DNA from: Mycolicibacterium anyangense | Lineage (GTDB): Bacteria; Actinomycetota; Actinomycetes; Mycobacteriales; Mycobacteriaceae | DNA length: 64,000 nt | NCBI RefSeq assembly: GCF_010731855.1 | Contig: NZ_AP022620.1 | Location: forward strand, 5,632,752 to 5,696,751 | Direction of reading: 5' to 3' | Shown here: positions 17,199 to 25,028 of the stretch, in pieces | Layout of the letters: every line of letters begins with the position of its first letter | How positions within the stretch are numbered: the first letter of the stretch is position 1 | Made by a program: the position numbers and the translations under genes | The notes under the pieces: generated by a model | Databases searched by the model: none | What the model saw: only the letters and a program-made list of their open reading frames with translations | Told to the model about the DNA's origin: nothing

Positions 17199-17657
17199 CT
17201 AGTGCAGTGGGTCGCCCTCGACCACATCGGTGATCGTGACGTCGATGGGCCCGGAGGCGGTGCCGCCGCTGTCGTCGAGTCTGTCGATGATCTGGCTGAT
17301 GATGTCGACAACTGTTCGGCGGATGGCATCGCCGAGGTCGCGTAACTGGGTGCCGTAGCTGCCGGTGACGTCGATGTCGACGGCCCGCAGCGTGGATTCT
17401 TCGACCGTGAACGTGATGCGGGTGGGTTGGCACAGAAATCTTCTGCGCAGTTCGCGGGCAAGCAGGGCGCGCAGTGCGTCGTCACTGATGAAGACCACGC
17501 CGCTGGTCGTGTCGCGTGACACCCGAATGGGTAACCCAACGCGGGTCGCGGCGTGCACAGCTGCGAGCACCCGGCTGCTGATGGCGTCCCAGCCGGGCTC
17601 GGGTGCCTGGCGCAGATAGGCGGCGACGCGCTGGAGGAATGGATCGTGCTCGGTCAT
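17199..17657 (-). CDS. Asp23/Gls24-like protein in sigma factor operon
   Basis: The 152-residue protein has a basic/hydrophobic alternation and the C-terminal block ITFTVEESTLRAVDIDVTGSYGTQL followed by RDLGDAIRRTVVDIISQI, which fits the Asp23/Gls24 fold (beta strands, then a helix). The ATG at 17657 overlaps the sigma factor stop (ATGA), so it is co-translated with it. It could be the partner or anti-sigma-like modulator of that sigma factor, or a paralogue of the Asp23 proteins in the divergent operon. Confidence 0.65.
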   Translation of the reverse strand: MTEHDPFLQRVAAYLRQAPEPGWDAISSRVLAAVHAATRVGLPIRVSRDTTSGVVFISDDALRALLARELRRRFLCQPTRITFTVEESTLRAVDIDVTGSYGTQLRDLGDAIRRTVVDIISQIIDRLDDSGGTASGPIDVTITDVVEGDPLH

Positions 17658-18220
17658 TGCCACCTCGTTAGCAAGACCCGCAGCGCCTTGGTGGCGCGGA
17701 GATGGTGGCCCCGCGCTGAGTCCGGGCTGATCTGCAGCACGTCACCGATTTCGGGGAACGTCATCGAGTCGATCTCCCGCATCATCCACACCGCACGTTG
17801 GCGCACCGGTAGCTCACCGAGTGCCTCCTCAAGAGCGTTCAGGAATGCGGTGTTCGACGCCGAGACAAACGGGTCTGCGCTCGGGTCTGCTCTGGACAGC
17901 GGTTCTAGCACCCAGTCTTCCACTGGCCGGGCTCGTTTGAGGCGATGGGTGTCGGCGATTCGGCGATAGCAGATCGCGAAGAGCCAGGATCGCAAGGTGG
18001 CGGCACCGCGAAAACTGTCGATCTGTCGCCACGCTGCGACGAAGGTGTCTTGCACGACGTCGGGTACATCGGCCTCGTTGGCGAGCATACGCCTGGCATA
18101 GCGATATAGCGCCGGCCCATAGCGAATGACGATCGCGTCGAACGCTTCCCGATCGCCGACGGCGGCTGCAATGCCCAACGCCTCGTCGGAACAGCCGCTG
18201 TCGAAGGACGTGGTCATCAC
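17654..18220 (-). CDS. ECF-type RNA polymerase sigma factor
   Basis: This 188-residue sigma-70 protein has only regions 2 and 4. Region 2 reads YRYARRMLANEADVPDVVQD followed by SFRGAATLRSWLFAICYRRI. Region 4 reads LPVRQRAVWMMREIDSMTFP followed by EIGDVLQISPDSARGHHLRA, a classic helix-turn-helix. It is coupled to an Asp23-like gene and faces a long Asp23/AmaP-type operon across 390 bases. It likely drives that operon under envelope or pH stress. No classical zinc anti-sigma factor is adjacent. Confidence 0.92.
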   Translation of the reverse strand: MMTTSFDSGCSDEALGIAAAVGDREAFDAIVIRYGPALYRYARRMLANEADVPDVVQDTFVAAWRQIDSFRGAATLRSWLFAICYRRIADTHRLKRARPVEDWVLEPLSRADPSADPFVSASNTAFLNALEEALGELPVRQRAVWMMREIDSMTFPEIGDVLQISPDSARGHHLRATKALRVLLTRWQ

Positions 18221-18610
18221 CGGGGCCCGCTGGCCGATGGCGAGTCGCTAGCCCGGTTCCCGCCGCGGCGGCGGGGGCGGCCGAGCGGTGCGACCCTTGC
18301 TCTCCTTACCTGCACAGCGCGACCCTTCCCGACCCGATGCTGCGTACCGCGACGGTTTGCTGATACCAGCGGTATCGGAAGAACTTATCTTAACCACGTG
18401 GATGTACAACCCCCAGATTTGCGGCGCCCCAGCAATCGTCGCTCGCCCGATCAGCAAACCTGCAGCTGGGGCCTGCGCCGGGTGAGGGCTAACGGGAGCG
18501 GTCATGTGGTGAGCATCACACGAATCCGGCATTCGGTTGAGCCACCGCCGAACGACTACCTATTCAGGCAGGATCAGCTGCCGCTCAGACCAGATGAACA
18601 GGAGTGATCG
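18221..18610. promoter_or_regulatory. Intergenic region between divergent sigma factor and Asp23 operons
   Basis: No convincing gene is present in these 390 bases. The region contains a perfect inverted repeat GATACC-AGC-GGTATC at 18362-18376 and, close behind it, the AT-rich stretch GGAAGAACTTATCTTAACCA, which could hold a promoter for the plus-strand operon. A strong AGGAG ribosome binding site precedes the ATG at 18611. Which sigma factor acts here cannot be told from sequence. Confidence 0.45.
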
Positions 18611-19078
18611 ATGACGACCGAGACTTCGCCGAGCGATGTGGCCGCAGGATTGAGCAAAGACATCCGCCCGTACCAGGGATCGCCGCTACTCACCTCGCAG
18701 GGAAAGACAACAATTGCCGCGGCCGTCGTTTCCAAGATCGCAGGCATTGCTACCCGCGAGGTGAGTGGGGTGCACGACTTGGGGGCCGGAGCGTCTCGGG
18801 TGGTCGGTGCGCTGCGGGAGCGGATCCCGGGAGCCAGCGTGAACCAGAGCCAGGGCATTGCGGTGGAGATCGGTGAAAAGCAAGCCGCGGTGGACATCGA
18901 CATCATTGCCGAGTACGGGGTTGCCATCTCCGATCTGGCAGCGGGTGTACGACGCAACGTCATCGCCGCGATCGAGCGAATGACCGGCCTTGAAGTGACC
19001 GAGGTCAACATCACCGTCCATGATGTCCATATCGACGGCGATAGCCCCGACCCCGAAACGTCAACCCGTGTCCAGTGA
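18611..19078 (+). CDS. Asp23/Gls24 family envelope stress protein
   Basis: At 155 residues this is the most canonical Asp23/Gls24 member here. The order is QGKTTIAAAVVSKIAGIATR, GVHDLG, QAAVDIDIIAEYGVAISDLA, then RRNVIAAIERMTGLEVTEVN and ITVHDVHID. The start follows AGGAG at 6-7 bases. It opens a seven-gene plus-strand operon with short overlaps and likely forms cytoplasmic assemblies tethered to the membrane by the AmaP-like proteins downstream. Confidence 0.88.
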   Translation: MTTETSPSDVAAGLSKDIRPYQGSPLLTSQGKTTIAAAVVSKIAGIATREVSGVHDLGAGASRVVGALRERIPGASVNQSQGIAVEIGEKQAAVDIDIIAEYGVAISDLAAGVRRNVIAAIERMTGLEVTEVNITVHDVHIDGDSPDPETSTRVQ

Positions 19079-19391
19079 CGCGCACCCCGAGGACGACAGC
19101 GAGCGCATCGCGGCAGCGGTAACAGCTGTCGAGGGAGTCGCGGCGCTGCACCCCGGCAGGTTCGGTGAGGTGGCGACCTATCTACCCGGCCGCCGAATTC
19201 CTGGCGTCCGTATCGCGGATGACCGCGTCGACGTCCATGTCAGCTGCGAGCTCGACGCGCCCGTGCGTCGCACCGCGGCCGAAATCCAGCGTGCCGTGGC
19301 GGCACTCATCGATCTGCCCGTCGACGTGACGATCGAAGACCTCGTGCCCGGCGGCCGGTCCGCCGACCCAACTGCGCCTCATCGTGCGTGA
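19068..19391 (+). CDS. Short Asp23/Gls24-like protein
   Basis: This 107-residue protein starts with GTG at 19068, overlapping the upstream gene by 11 bases. It keeps the core of the family (RIADDRVDVHVSCELDAPVR, IQRAVAALIDLPVDVTIEDL) but lacks the long N-terminal part. It is probably a second subunit of the same stress complex. Confidence 0.7.
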   Translation: MSSDAHPEDDSERIAAAVTAVEGVAALHPGRFGEVATYLPGRRIPGVRIADDRVDVHVSCELDAPVRRTAAEIQRAVAALIDLPVDVTIEDLVPGGRSADPTAPHRA

Positions 19392-19437
19392 ACTCGTCTC
19401 TGCCAGTGCTTGTTTGATCCTTTGGAGGGTGTGAGCT

Positions 19438-19617
19438 ATGACCTCGTCGACGCTGGGCCTCATCGTCGGTCTGCTTCTCGGCCTTGCCGCCGCCGCCGGC
19501 GGCCTGTGGGGATTCGTGATCGCGTTACTGCTGGGCGCGGTCGGCTATGCGCTCGGAGCGCATCGTGACGGCGAACTCGATATCGCGGCACTACTGCGTG
19601 GGCGCAAGCGTGACTGA
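19438..19617 (+). CDS. Small DUF2273-like membrane protein (59 aa)
   Basis: This 59-residue protein is almost entirely one or two hydrophobic helices with a Gly/Leu/Ala-rich sequence (LGLIVGLLLGLAAAAGGLWG), then a charged tail ending GRKRD. The ATG at 19438 follows GGAGGGTG. Small proteins like this (DUF2273) are regular members of Asp23/AmaP operons and probably help anchor the complex. The next gene starts inside its last codons. Confidence 0.75.
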   Translation: MTSSTLGLIVGLLLGLAAAAGGLWGFVIALLLGAVGYALGAHRDGELDIAALLRGRKRD

Positions 19618-20056
19618 GGTGGAATTCCCTAGACCTCGGGCTGTGCCGGTGAGCGCGCCGAACGCGGAAGCGCCTGATCCGCAGCGTGTTTCCACCACCG
19701 ATACCGCATCCGAGGCCGGCAACCGGGGAACGCTGCGAGTGAACGAGAAGGCGGCGCAGCGGCTCGCGATCCGCGCTGCAGTCGACACACCGCACGTGCT
19801 GTCGCCCTCGGGGGGAAGATCCGCGTTCGCGGGGCGCACCCTGCCCCAGGCTCGAGTCACCGTCACCGGAGACCGTGTTCGGGCAGACCTCAAGATCACA
19901 GTCGCCTGGCCGGCCCCGGCTGCGCAGGTCGCTCGTGCAGTGCAGCGCAATGTCGCAGCCGCCCTGACCGCCATGGCTGGTTTGCACGTGGACGGTGTGG
20001 ATGTCTCTGTTCAGCAATCGTTTACACCATCCGTGGGTCAGAGGAGAGTTCAATGA
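19610..20056 (+). CDS. Asp23/Gls24-like protein with basic linker
   Basis: The 148-residue product starts with GTG at 19610, eight bases inside the previous gene. The first 45 residues are Pro/Ala-rich and disordered. The rest carries the Asp23 pattern (RLAIRAAVDTPHVL, VTVTGDRVRADLKITVAWPA, ARAVQRNVAAALTAMAGLHV). It is the third such protein in this operon. The stop overlaps the next start by four bases. Confidence 0.72.
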   Translation: MTEVEFPRPRAVPVSAPNAEAPDPQRVSTTDTASEAGNRGTLRVNEKAAQRLAIRAAVDTPHVLSPSGGRSAFAGRTLPQARVTVTGDRVRADLKITVAWPAPAAQVARAVQRNVAAALTAMAGLHVDGVDVSVQQSFTPSVGQRRVQ

Positions 20057-20613
20057 GCATCGACCACGTGACCCTGCCTGCCGCCGCACGGGAGCCCCGC
20101 GCCGCCGCGAAGTCGCGCCACGCTGCGGTGGCGTTGGCTCTTATCGCCATCGGGCTGGGCGTCGTCGCAGTACGTGATGCCAGCGTGACACTCGGATACG
20201 CCGCCGGCGCCCCATGGATTCACCGGGCGATTGCGGCAGTCAACGGCCTGCAGCCGCACTGGTGGATGATCCCGGCGGGGGGCGTCGCGGTGACTGTCGG
20301 AGCGTGGCTGATGCTGTGGTCGGTGTGGCCGCGGCGCAAGACCGCCATTGCCGTCACCGCACCCGTGGGGGTGTGGATCCAGCCAGATGATGCCGCGCGA
20401 CTGGCGACGGATGCAGCGGCGTCGATCCCCGGCGTGGAGATCCTGCGTGCGCAGGCGACCCGCCGCACGTTGAAGCTCTACATCGTGCTCGCGGGTGACG
20501 CCCCCGATAGCGACCAGAAGGCGACGGTTCTCGCCGAGGTCAACCGCGCAATACAGATCCTGTCCCCGCCACCAAAAGTCAAGATTCGAGTCTGCACAAG
20601 GTCATCGACATGA
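20053..20613 (+). CDS. DUF6286-like two-helix membrane protein
   Basis: This 186-residue protein has two membrane helices (about residues 24-46 and 72-93) and a C-terminal soluble domain with alternating strands (TLKLYIVLAGD, KVKIRVCTRS). The order fits DUF6286 and AmaP-like anchors that bind Asp23 proteins. Four-base overlaps with both neighbours show tight coupling. Confidence 0.75.
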   Translation: MSIDHVTLPAAAREPRAAAKSRHAAVALALIAIGLGVVAVRDASVTLGYAAGAPWIHRAIAAVNGLQPHWWMIPAGGVAVTVGAWLMLWSVWPRRKTAIAVTAPVGVWIQPDDAARLATDAAASIPGVEILRAQATRRTLKLYIVLAGDAPDSDQKATVLAEVNRAIQILSPPPKVKIRVCTRSST

Positions 20614-21176
20614 GAAGCACTGAATTGTTCGACCGCACAGCCACACTCCTCGCCGGAGTCACGCTGGCCGCCGCTGGGGCGGCCTCGGTCATCTGGGCGG
20701 CGCACCGAATAGTCCGGCTGCCTGATCACATCGACACCACACCCGCCCTGACCGCCGCATCAACGCCATGGTGGCCGTGGTCCTTGGCCGCAGTAGGCGG
20801 ACTCCTCCTGATATTCGGATTCCTTTGGCTGCTCTCGCACTTGCCGACTCGCAGGAATCCCCTCATCCAGGTTGCCGGTGAGCTGGACTGCGGGACGATC
20901 CGAATAGATCTGGACAGCATCGCCGCCGCCGCAGCAGCAGAGCTCGAAGAACAGCCCGGAGTCGACTCCGCGCGGGCAAGAACTCTCACCGACCGCGGTA
21001 CCAGAACCGTCGACCTCACCGTCACGCTGGCCCACCCAGCCGTATTGCCCGCGACGCTGGATGCGATCACCGCCACCTGCGCCCAGATCGCCACAGCCAC
21101 AGGTGATCCAGCGATCGCCACGCGAACTACGGTGCGATTCGGAAAGTCTGACCGCCGGCCGCGAGTACCCGCGTGA
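20610..21176 (+). CDS. AmaP-like membrane anchor
   Basis: The 188-residue protein has an N-terminal helix (about 10-30), a second helix (about 53-73) and a C-terminal Asp23-like alpha/beta domain (CGTIRIDLDSIAAAAAAELE, RTVDLTVTLAH). The layout is that of alkaline shock response membrane anchor proteins. It overlaps both neighbours by four bases. Confidence 0.72.
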   Translation: MRSTELFDRTATLLAGVTLAAAGAASVIWAAHRIVRLPDHIDTTPALTAASTPWWPWSLAAVGGLLLIFGFLWLLSHLPTRRNPLIQVAGELDCGTIRIDLDSIAAAAAAELEEQPGVDSARARTLTDRGTRTVDLTVTLAHPAVLPATLDAITATCAQIATATGDPAIATRTTVRFGKSDRRPRVPA

Positions 21177-21313
21177 GCAGCCTGGTGGCATGGGGCACGT
21201 TCTGCCTCTGCGCAGTCGTCGTCGTCCTCAGCCTTGTGATGACTCTGCTCGCACGTCTGGTCGAGCGGCCCCACGACACGACATCCACAAGCGGTAACAA
21301 CCATGGGCGGTAG
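21173..21313 (+). CDS. Small single-helix membrane protein (46 aa)
   Basis: The reading frame starts with GTG at 21173, overlapping the previous stop as GTGA, and encodes 46 residues with one strong hydrophobic helix (WGTFCLCAVVVVLSLVMTLL) and a polar tail. The overlap and the membrane helix make it a credible last gene of the Asp23 operon. No family is recognised. Confidence 0.6.
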   Translation: MSSLVAWGTFCLCAVVVVLSLVMTLLARLVERPHDTTSTSGNNHGR

Positions 21314-21319
21314 GCCTTC

Positions 21320-21523
21320 ATGACCGCACACGATGACGTTGGACCCGGTGATGACCTCTTCACCTGGGCGGTGCTCGCCCCAGTCCTCGTCAAGCACTTC
21401 TCGATCGTGTCATCCAGCGAGTCAACTGCTTCGGTGTGCTGCGCCTGCAGCCCGACGACTCCTCGGACCCTCGAGCAGTGGGCACGACACGTCAGCCAAG
21501 AAGTCACCAACAGCGTGGCCTGA
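21320..21523 (+). CDS. Possible small hypothetical protein (67 aa)
   Basis: An ATG 7 bases after the previous stop opens a 67-residue frame of mixed composition with a CCAC cluster. There is no clear ribosome binding site or family. It could be the last gene of the Asp23 operon or a chance frame. Confidence 0.35.
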   Translation: MTAHDDVGPGDDLFTWAVLAPVLVKHFSIVSSSESTASVCCACSPTTPRTLEQWARHVSQEVTNSVA

Positions 21524-21533
21524 CGATCAGGAA

Positions 21534-22250
21534 CTAGTCTGCTGTGCTCATGTCGTCGGCGCTCCAGCGCACCGAGGTCACCTCCGGCGCCTTGATCACG
21601 TCGGCGAGTGCGGCCTCGATGCGGTGGTCGTCGCGCTCGTCGGCGATCACCGTCGCGGCGATCCGGACACCCTGATCGTCGGGCAGGTCGATCGCGGTGA
21701 TGGATCGCACTGTCAGGCTCGGGTGCGAGATCGCATCGAAGACCAGGCTGCGGATGTGCACTTCGGCGCTGCGGGCACAGCCGACCTCGAATCGGTATTC
21801 GGCAGAGGACTTTTCAGCCCCGGGTGCGCGATGGCGGTCCAAGACGCGACCCATCGGGCGCAGAACGATGTTGGCGGCCATCACCGCACCGGCGCCAACT
21901 ACCGCGGGCAGGAACATTCCGCCACCGGCGAGGGCGCCGACGGCGGCGGACGCCCACAGCGTGGCGGCCGTGTTGAGCCCGGAGATGGTGGGGCCCTGCT
22001 TCATGATGACGCCGGCACCGAGGAAGCCGACGCCGGAGGCCACCTGGGCGGCGACCCGAGTGGGGTCGGCGTCGTGGTTGCCGACAAATGAGTAGCCGCC
22101 CATCAGGACGAACAGGGTGGCGCCCAGGCTCACCAGGGCGGCGGTGCGCAGCCCGGCGTTGCGGGAGCGCCACTGGCGCTCTAGACCGATCGCGGCGCCC
22201 AGGCCGAGGCCGACGGCAATGCGCAGAATCACGTCCGTGGCGTGGATCAT
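21534..22250 (-). CDS. mgtC: MgtC/SapB-family membrane protein
   Basis: The 238-residue protein has the MgtC membrane domain: IGLERQWRSRNAGLRTAALV, VASGVGFLGAGVIMKQGPTI and GLNTAATLWASAAVGALAGG, giving four to five helices. A C-terminal cytoplasmic domain follows from about residue 150 and is predicted to be ACT-like. MgtC proteins support growth in low magnesium and survival in macrophages, partly by acting on ATP synthase or magnesium homeostasis. The long leader upstream carries an M-box riboswitch, so expression should rise when magnesium is scarce. Confidence 0.93.
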   Translation of the reverse strand: MIHATDVILRIAVGLGLGAAIGLERQWRSRNAGLRTAALVSLGATLFVLMGGYSFVGNHDADPTRVAAQVASGVGFLGAGVIMKQGPTISGLNTAATLWASAAVGALAGGGMFLPAVVGAGAVMAANIVLRPMGRVLDRHRAPGAEKSSAEYRFEVGCARSAEVHIRSLVFDAISHPSLTVRSITAIDLPDDQGVRIAATVIADERDDHRIEAALADVIKAPEVTSVRWSADDMSTAD

Positions 22251-22439
22251 GGTGCGCTCCTTTGGGTGTCAGGTAGAGCCGCGCAGCGAAGGCTGACACG
22301 ACAGCAACGTCAGAGTGGGAAAAGCACTGTCACTGGGACTCATTGATCTGTCCGTCACCTCCTTCGCCGTCGGGGCACCCGTCTGCTGGCGCAGCACCAC
22401 AGCGCAACGGGAGGGGAGAAGGCCACCATCGGGCGGCGG

Positions 22440-22610
22440 AGCACCCCTCTCGTCAGGGCTTCGGCACTACGCGACGTACCCCGCGCTCGCGGGGAGCCAC
22501 TTTGGGTCATCCCTTAATCCGGGAAGACCTGTCCTGATCTTGGGCGTCTCTCGACGTCGTCAGATCAGTGGCCTGTGTTCACGTAGGAGCCTCACCTAGC
22601 AAGGTGCTGA
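22440..22610 (-). promoter_or_regulatory. M-box (ykoK) magnesium riboswitch upstream of mgtC
   Basis: On the minus strand the leader reads TAGGTGAGGCTCCTAC (22583-22598), the hallmark 5' block of the M-box. It is followed by GACGTCGAGAGACGCCCAAG (about 22544-22563), matching the conserved ACGUCGAAAGACGC hairpin, and further on by GATGACCCAAAGTGG. A GC hairpin (CCCCGCGAGCGCGGGG, 22477-22493) sits near the 3' part. The element lies 190-360 bases upstream of mgtC on the same strand. An M-box controls the mgtC locus of M. tuberculosis too. The exact 3' border and whether it works on transcription or translation cannot be fixed by eye. Confidence 0.85.
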
Positions 22611-22758
22611 CCGCGGACCATCATGGCCGTGCCGCTGCCGCAAGTCAAACCGTGTGCCACTGTGGCGCATCTCCCAAACTGGTTTCTGTCAGCCATTTCT
22701 CAGCTGCTGCCCAGCGAACGGGAGTAATTCGGAGGGAGTCGATGAAAGGACACCGCCG

Positions 22759-23241
22759 ATGAACACCGAGACCGTGGACCGCCAGTTCACCGCTCTGCAA
22801 TCACAAGCCGACCAGACCGCGTCGCTGATCCACGCACTGGTCGACAAGCTGTCGGCGGCCGCTGCCGCGGGTGAGCCGAACGCGCGGGAGTGGGGGCTGG
22901 ATCTCAAGGAGATCGCGCTGGCGATCAGAGACGAGCAGGCCACCACAACCGAACTGCTGCAAGCCATTCACGGCCTGGTCGACGACCACGTCACATCCGC
23001 GCCACCACCGGCTCCGGCCGAACCCGCGTACTCTGCGCCCGCCGGCTATGCCGCCCCGCCGCAATATCAACAGCCGCAATACCAACCGCAGTACCAGCCG
23101 CAGTACGCCCAGTATCAGCAGCCCGCGACCGGCGGCGCGCTGCAGCGGTTCCTCAGTGGTCGGTTCGGCCAGGCGATGGTGACCGGCGCCGGTATCGGCA
23201 TCGGCGACGACATCGTCAACTCGATCTTCGATCGCTTCTGA
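22759..23241 (+). CDS. Hypothetical protein with Gln/Tyr-rich repeats
   Basis: The 160-residue protein has a helical N-terminal half, then a Pro/Ala linker and a low-complexity stretch built on the unit QYQP (QYQQPQYQPQYQPQYAQYQQ, about residues 100-119). It ends with a Gly-rich C-terminal segment (GRFGQAMVTGAGIGIGDDIV) ending in DRF. The start at 22759 follows AAAGGA. There is no signal peptide or clear membrane helix. The C-terminal segment looks conserved and may be the functional part; the Gln/Tyr repeat may drive self-assembly. No function can be assigned. Confidence 0.7.
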   Translation: MNTETVDRQFTALQSQADQTASLIHALVDKLSAAAAAGEPNAREWGLDLKEIALAIRDEQATTTELLQAIHGLVDDHVTSAPPPAPAEPAYSAPAGYAAPPQYQQPQYQPQYQPQYAQYQQPATGGALQRFLSGRFGQAMVTGAGIGIGDDIVNSIFDRF

Positions 23242-23334
23242 CGAGCACTCGCCACGACCTCTGAGTCACGGTTGGAGTGTCGCCGTCCCGCTGCGTGAGC
23301 TGCGGAGGGTAGTGGAACTACCCCTTTTCAAGAG

Positions 23335-23402
23335 GTTGCCGAACGGCTACACTGCAAGAAGTTGTCGAACGACGACAATTGGCAATGTTGCCGAACGGCG
23401 AC
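23335..23402. promoter_or_regulatory. Triple operator upstream of hipBA
   Basis: Three related 16-mers lie at 23335-23350, 23361-23376 and 23387-23402. Their starts are exactly 26 bases apart. Each is an inverted repeat around AA: GTTGCCG-AA-CGGCTAC, GTTGTCG-AA-CGACGAC and GTTGCCG-AA-CGGCGAC. They end 12 bases before the likely hipB start, so they are probably the HipB autoregulation sites. Confidence 0.75.
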
Positions 23403-23414
23403 AGGGGTGTGGGC

Positions 23415-23711
23415 ATGAAGGTCAGGACCATGAGCGATATCGGCGCGCTCGTTCGGTCGTCCCGAACAGCTCGTGGCATGACACAAGCCGAACTCGCCAA
23501 GAAGCTGAGAGTGGGCCGCGACTGGGTCGTCAGGCTAGAGAAGGGGCACCCTCGCCTCGAAGCGCAACGAGTCCTTGATGCATTGAGCGTCCTAGGTGTG
23601 AGCCTGGAGGCAACCGCTCCCCAGGGCCGGCCAACAGGCCACTCCGAAGGGTCTGATTCCACCCGGCCAATCGATCCGTTCACCGCCCTCTTCGGGAGGG
23701 CAGACGGCTAA
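23415..23711 (+). CDS. hipB: HipB-like antitoxin
   Basis: This 98-residue antitoxin has an XRE helix-turn-helix (GMTQAELAKKLRVGRDWVVR, then LEKGHPRLEAQRVLDAL) and a flexible C-terminal tail. The ATG at 23415 was chosen over one at 23379, because the earlier one lies inside the operator array. The stop TAA overlaps the hipA ATG by one base (TAATG). It should bind HipA and repress the operon through the three repeats upstream. Confidence 0.88.
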   Translation: MKVRTMSDIGALVRSSRTARGMTQAELAKKLRVGRDWVVRLEKGHPRLEAQRVLDALSVLGVSLEATAPQGRPTGHSEGSDSTRPIDPFTALFGRADG

Positions 23712-25006
23712 TGGCAGGGCGGGAGTTGAGGATCTACCTCGACGGTACCCCGGTCGGGACGGTGGCCCAGTCCAATGGGGGAGCTCTGAGCTTCATCTAC
23801 GACGACGCCTACAGCGCCACAACAGAGCCAACCCCGTTGTCCTTGTCGTTACCTGTCGCGATAAAACGGCATCGCGACAGACCAATTCGGGCCTATCTCG
23901 AAGGCTTGCTCCCGGACAGTGAAGGCGCTCGACAGCGGTGGGGACGTCAGTATCACGTCTCGCCGAACAATCCCTTCGGCCTGCTTGCGCATGTCGGCCG
24001 GGACGCTGCTGGTGCGGTCCAGCTTCTTCCGCCGGATGCCAACGCGGCCGACGCACGATCGCGTACCGGGGACATCGAGTGGCTCAACGAAACCGATATA
24101 GAAGACCTCGTCGACGATGTGGCAGCCCACCAAACGGATTGGGATCCAGGACGGTTCGAGGGGCGCTGGAGTCTCGCGGGGGCACAACCCAAAATTGCGT
24201 TGTTCCGTGATCCGTCATCCGGGCGGTTCGGCATTCCCCGTGACTCCACACCGACGACCGTCATCCTCAAGCCCGCCCTCATCGGCTACGCACAGCACCA
24301 CATCAACGAGGCCTTGTGCCTGCGGGCGGCGAACGAGGTCGGACTGCTCGCCGCTGAGTCAGAGGTGATGCTGATCGGGGAGACCCAGGTTTTGGTGTCG
24401 ACTCGCTACGACCGCATCCAGCGCGAGGCGGAATGGCGCCGTGTGCATCAGGAGGATATCTGCCAGGCGCTATCGGTGCATCCCAGGCTGAAGTACCAAT
24501 CCGACGGCGGGCCCGGGGTGGGGGACATCGCAGACTTGCTGAGCCGACTGCCGATCGAGGACCGAAACATCAACGCAGAGCGCTTTTTCAAGGCTCTGGC
24601 CTACAACGTTCTCATCGGCGGAACCGATGCCCACGCGAAGAACTACTCACTCGTTCTCATCGGGTCGCGTGCCCAAGTCTCGCCCCTCTACGACATCGCC
24701 TCAGCCGCACCCTATGAGCAGCAAGAGCGTCTTCAATCGTCGATGAAAATCGGCGACCACTGGAAGATGCTGGACGTCACAGCCTCGGATTGGCGCACGG
24801 TGGGACGCCGGCTCGGGATGCCCGGCGACCAAGCAGTCGGCTGGGTGGACGAACTTCGTCGTGAACTTCCCGCTGCATTGGACCGCGCCGTCCGATCACT
24901 ACCGCCCGTTGTCCAACCTGAGGCATCCCGAATGGCAGAGCGAATAACCGAGCATGTCGTCGGAACATGGCGACCTACGCTCGCCCGCGGCGTTCCTCGG
25001 CGGTGA
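23711..25006 (+). CDS. hipA: HipA-like serine/threonine kinase toxin
   Basis: The 431-residue kinase has an N-terminal HipA domain (residues about 1-100, PLSLSLPV and FLEGLLPD-like blocks), LAGAQPKIALF for nucleotide binding near residue 159, and the catalytic centre GGTDAHAKNYS near residue 305 followed by PLYDIAS near 330. Members phosphorylate glutamyl-tRNA synthetase or other targets and cause growth arrest. Length and key residues are intact, so the toxin should be active when not held by HipB. Confidence 0.92.
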   Translation: MAGRELRIYLDGTPVGTVAQSNGGALSFIYDDAYSATTEPTPLSLSLPVAIKRHRDRPIRAYLEGLLPDSEGARQRWGRQYHVSPNNPFGLLAHVGRDAAGAVQLLPPDANAADARSRTGDIEWLNETDIEDLVDDVAAHQTDWDPGRFEGRWSLAGAQPKIALFRDPSSGRFGIPRDSTPTTVILKPALIGYAQHHINEALCLRAANEVGLLAAESEVMLIGETQVLVSTRYDRIQREAEWRRVHQEDICQALSVHPRLKYQSDGGPGVGDIADLLSRLPIEDRNINAERFFKALAYNVLIGGTDAHAKNYSLVLIGSRAQVSPLYDIASAAPYEQQERLQSSMKIGDHWKMLDVTASDWRTVGRRLGMPGDQAVGWVDELRRELPAALDRAVRSLPPVVQPEASRMAERITEHVVGTWRPTLARGVPRR

Positions 25007-25028
25007 CGTTGACCAGCCGCGGATGTGA

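Noticed and set aside
18248..18532. 94-residue minus-strand frame behind the sigma factor promoter
   Set aside because: Low-complexity Pro/Arg-rich end, no signal, and it sits in a divergent promoter region.
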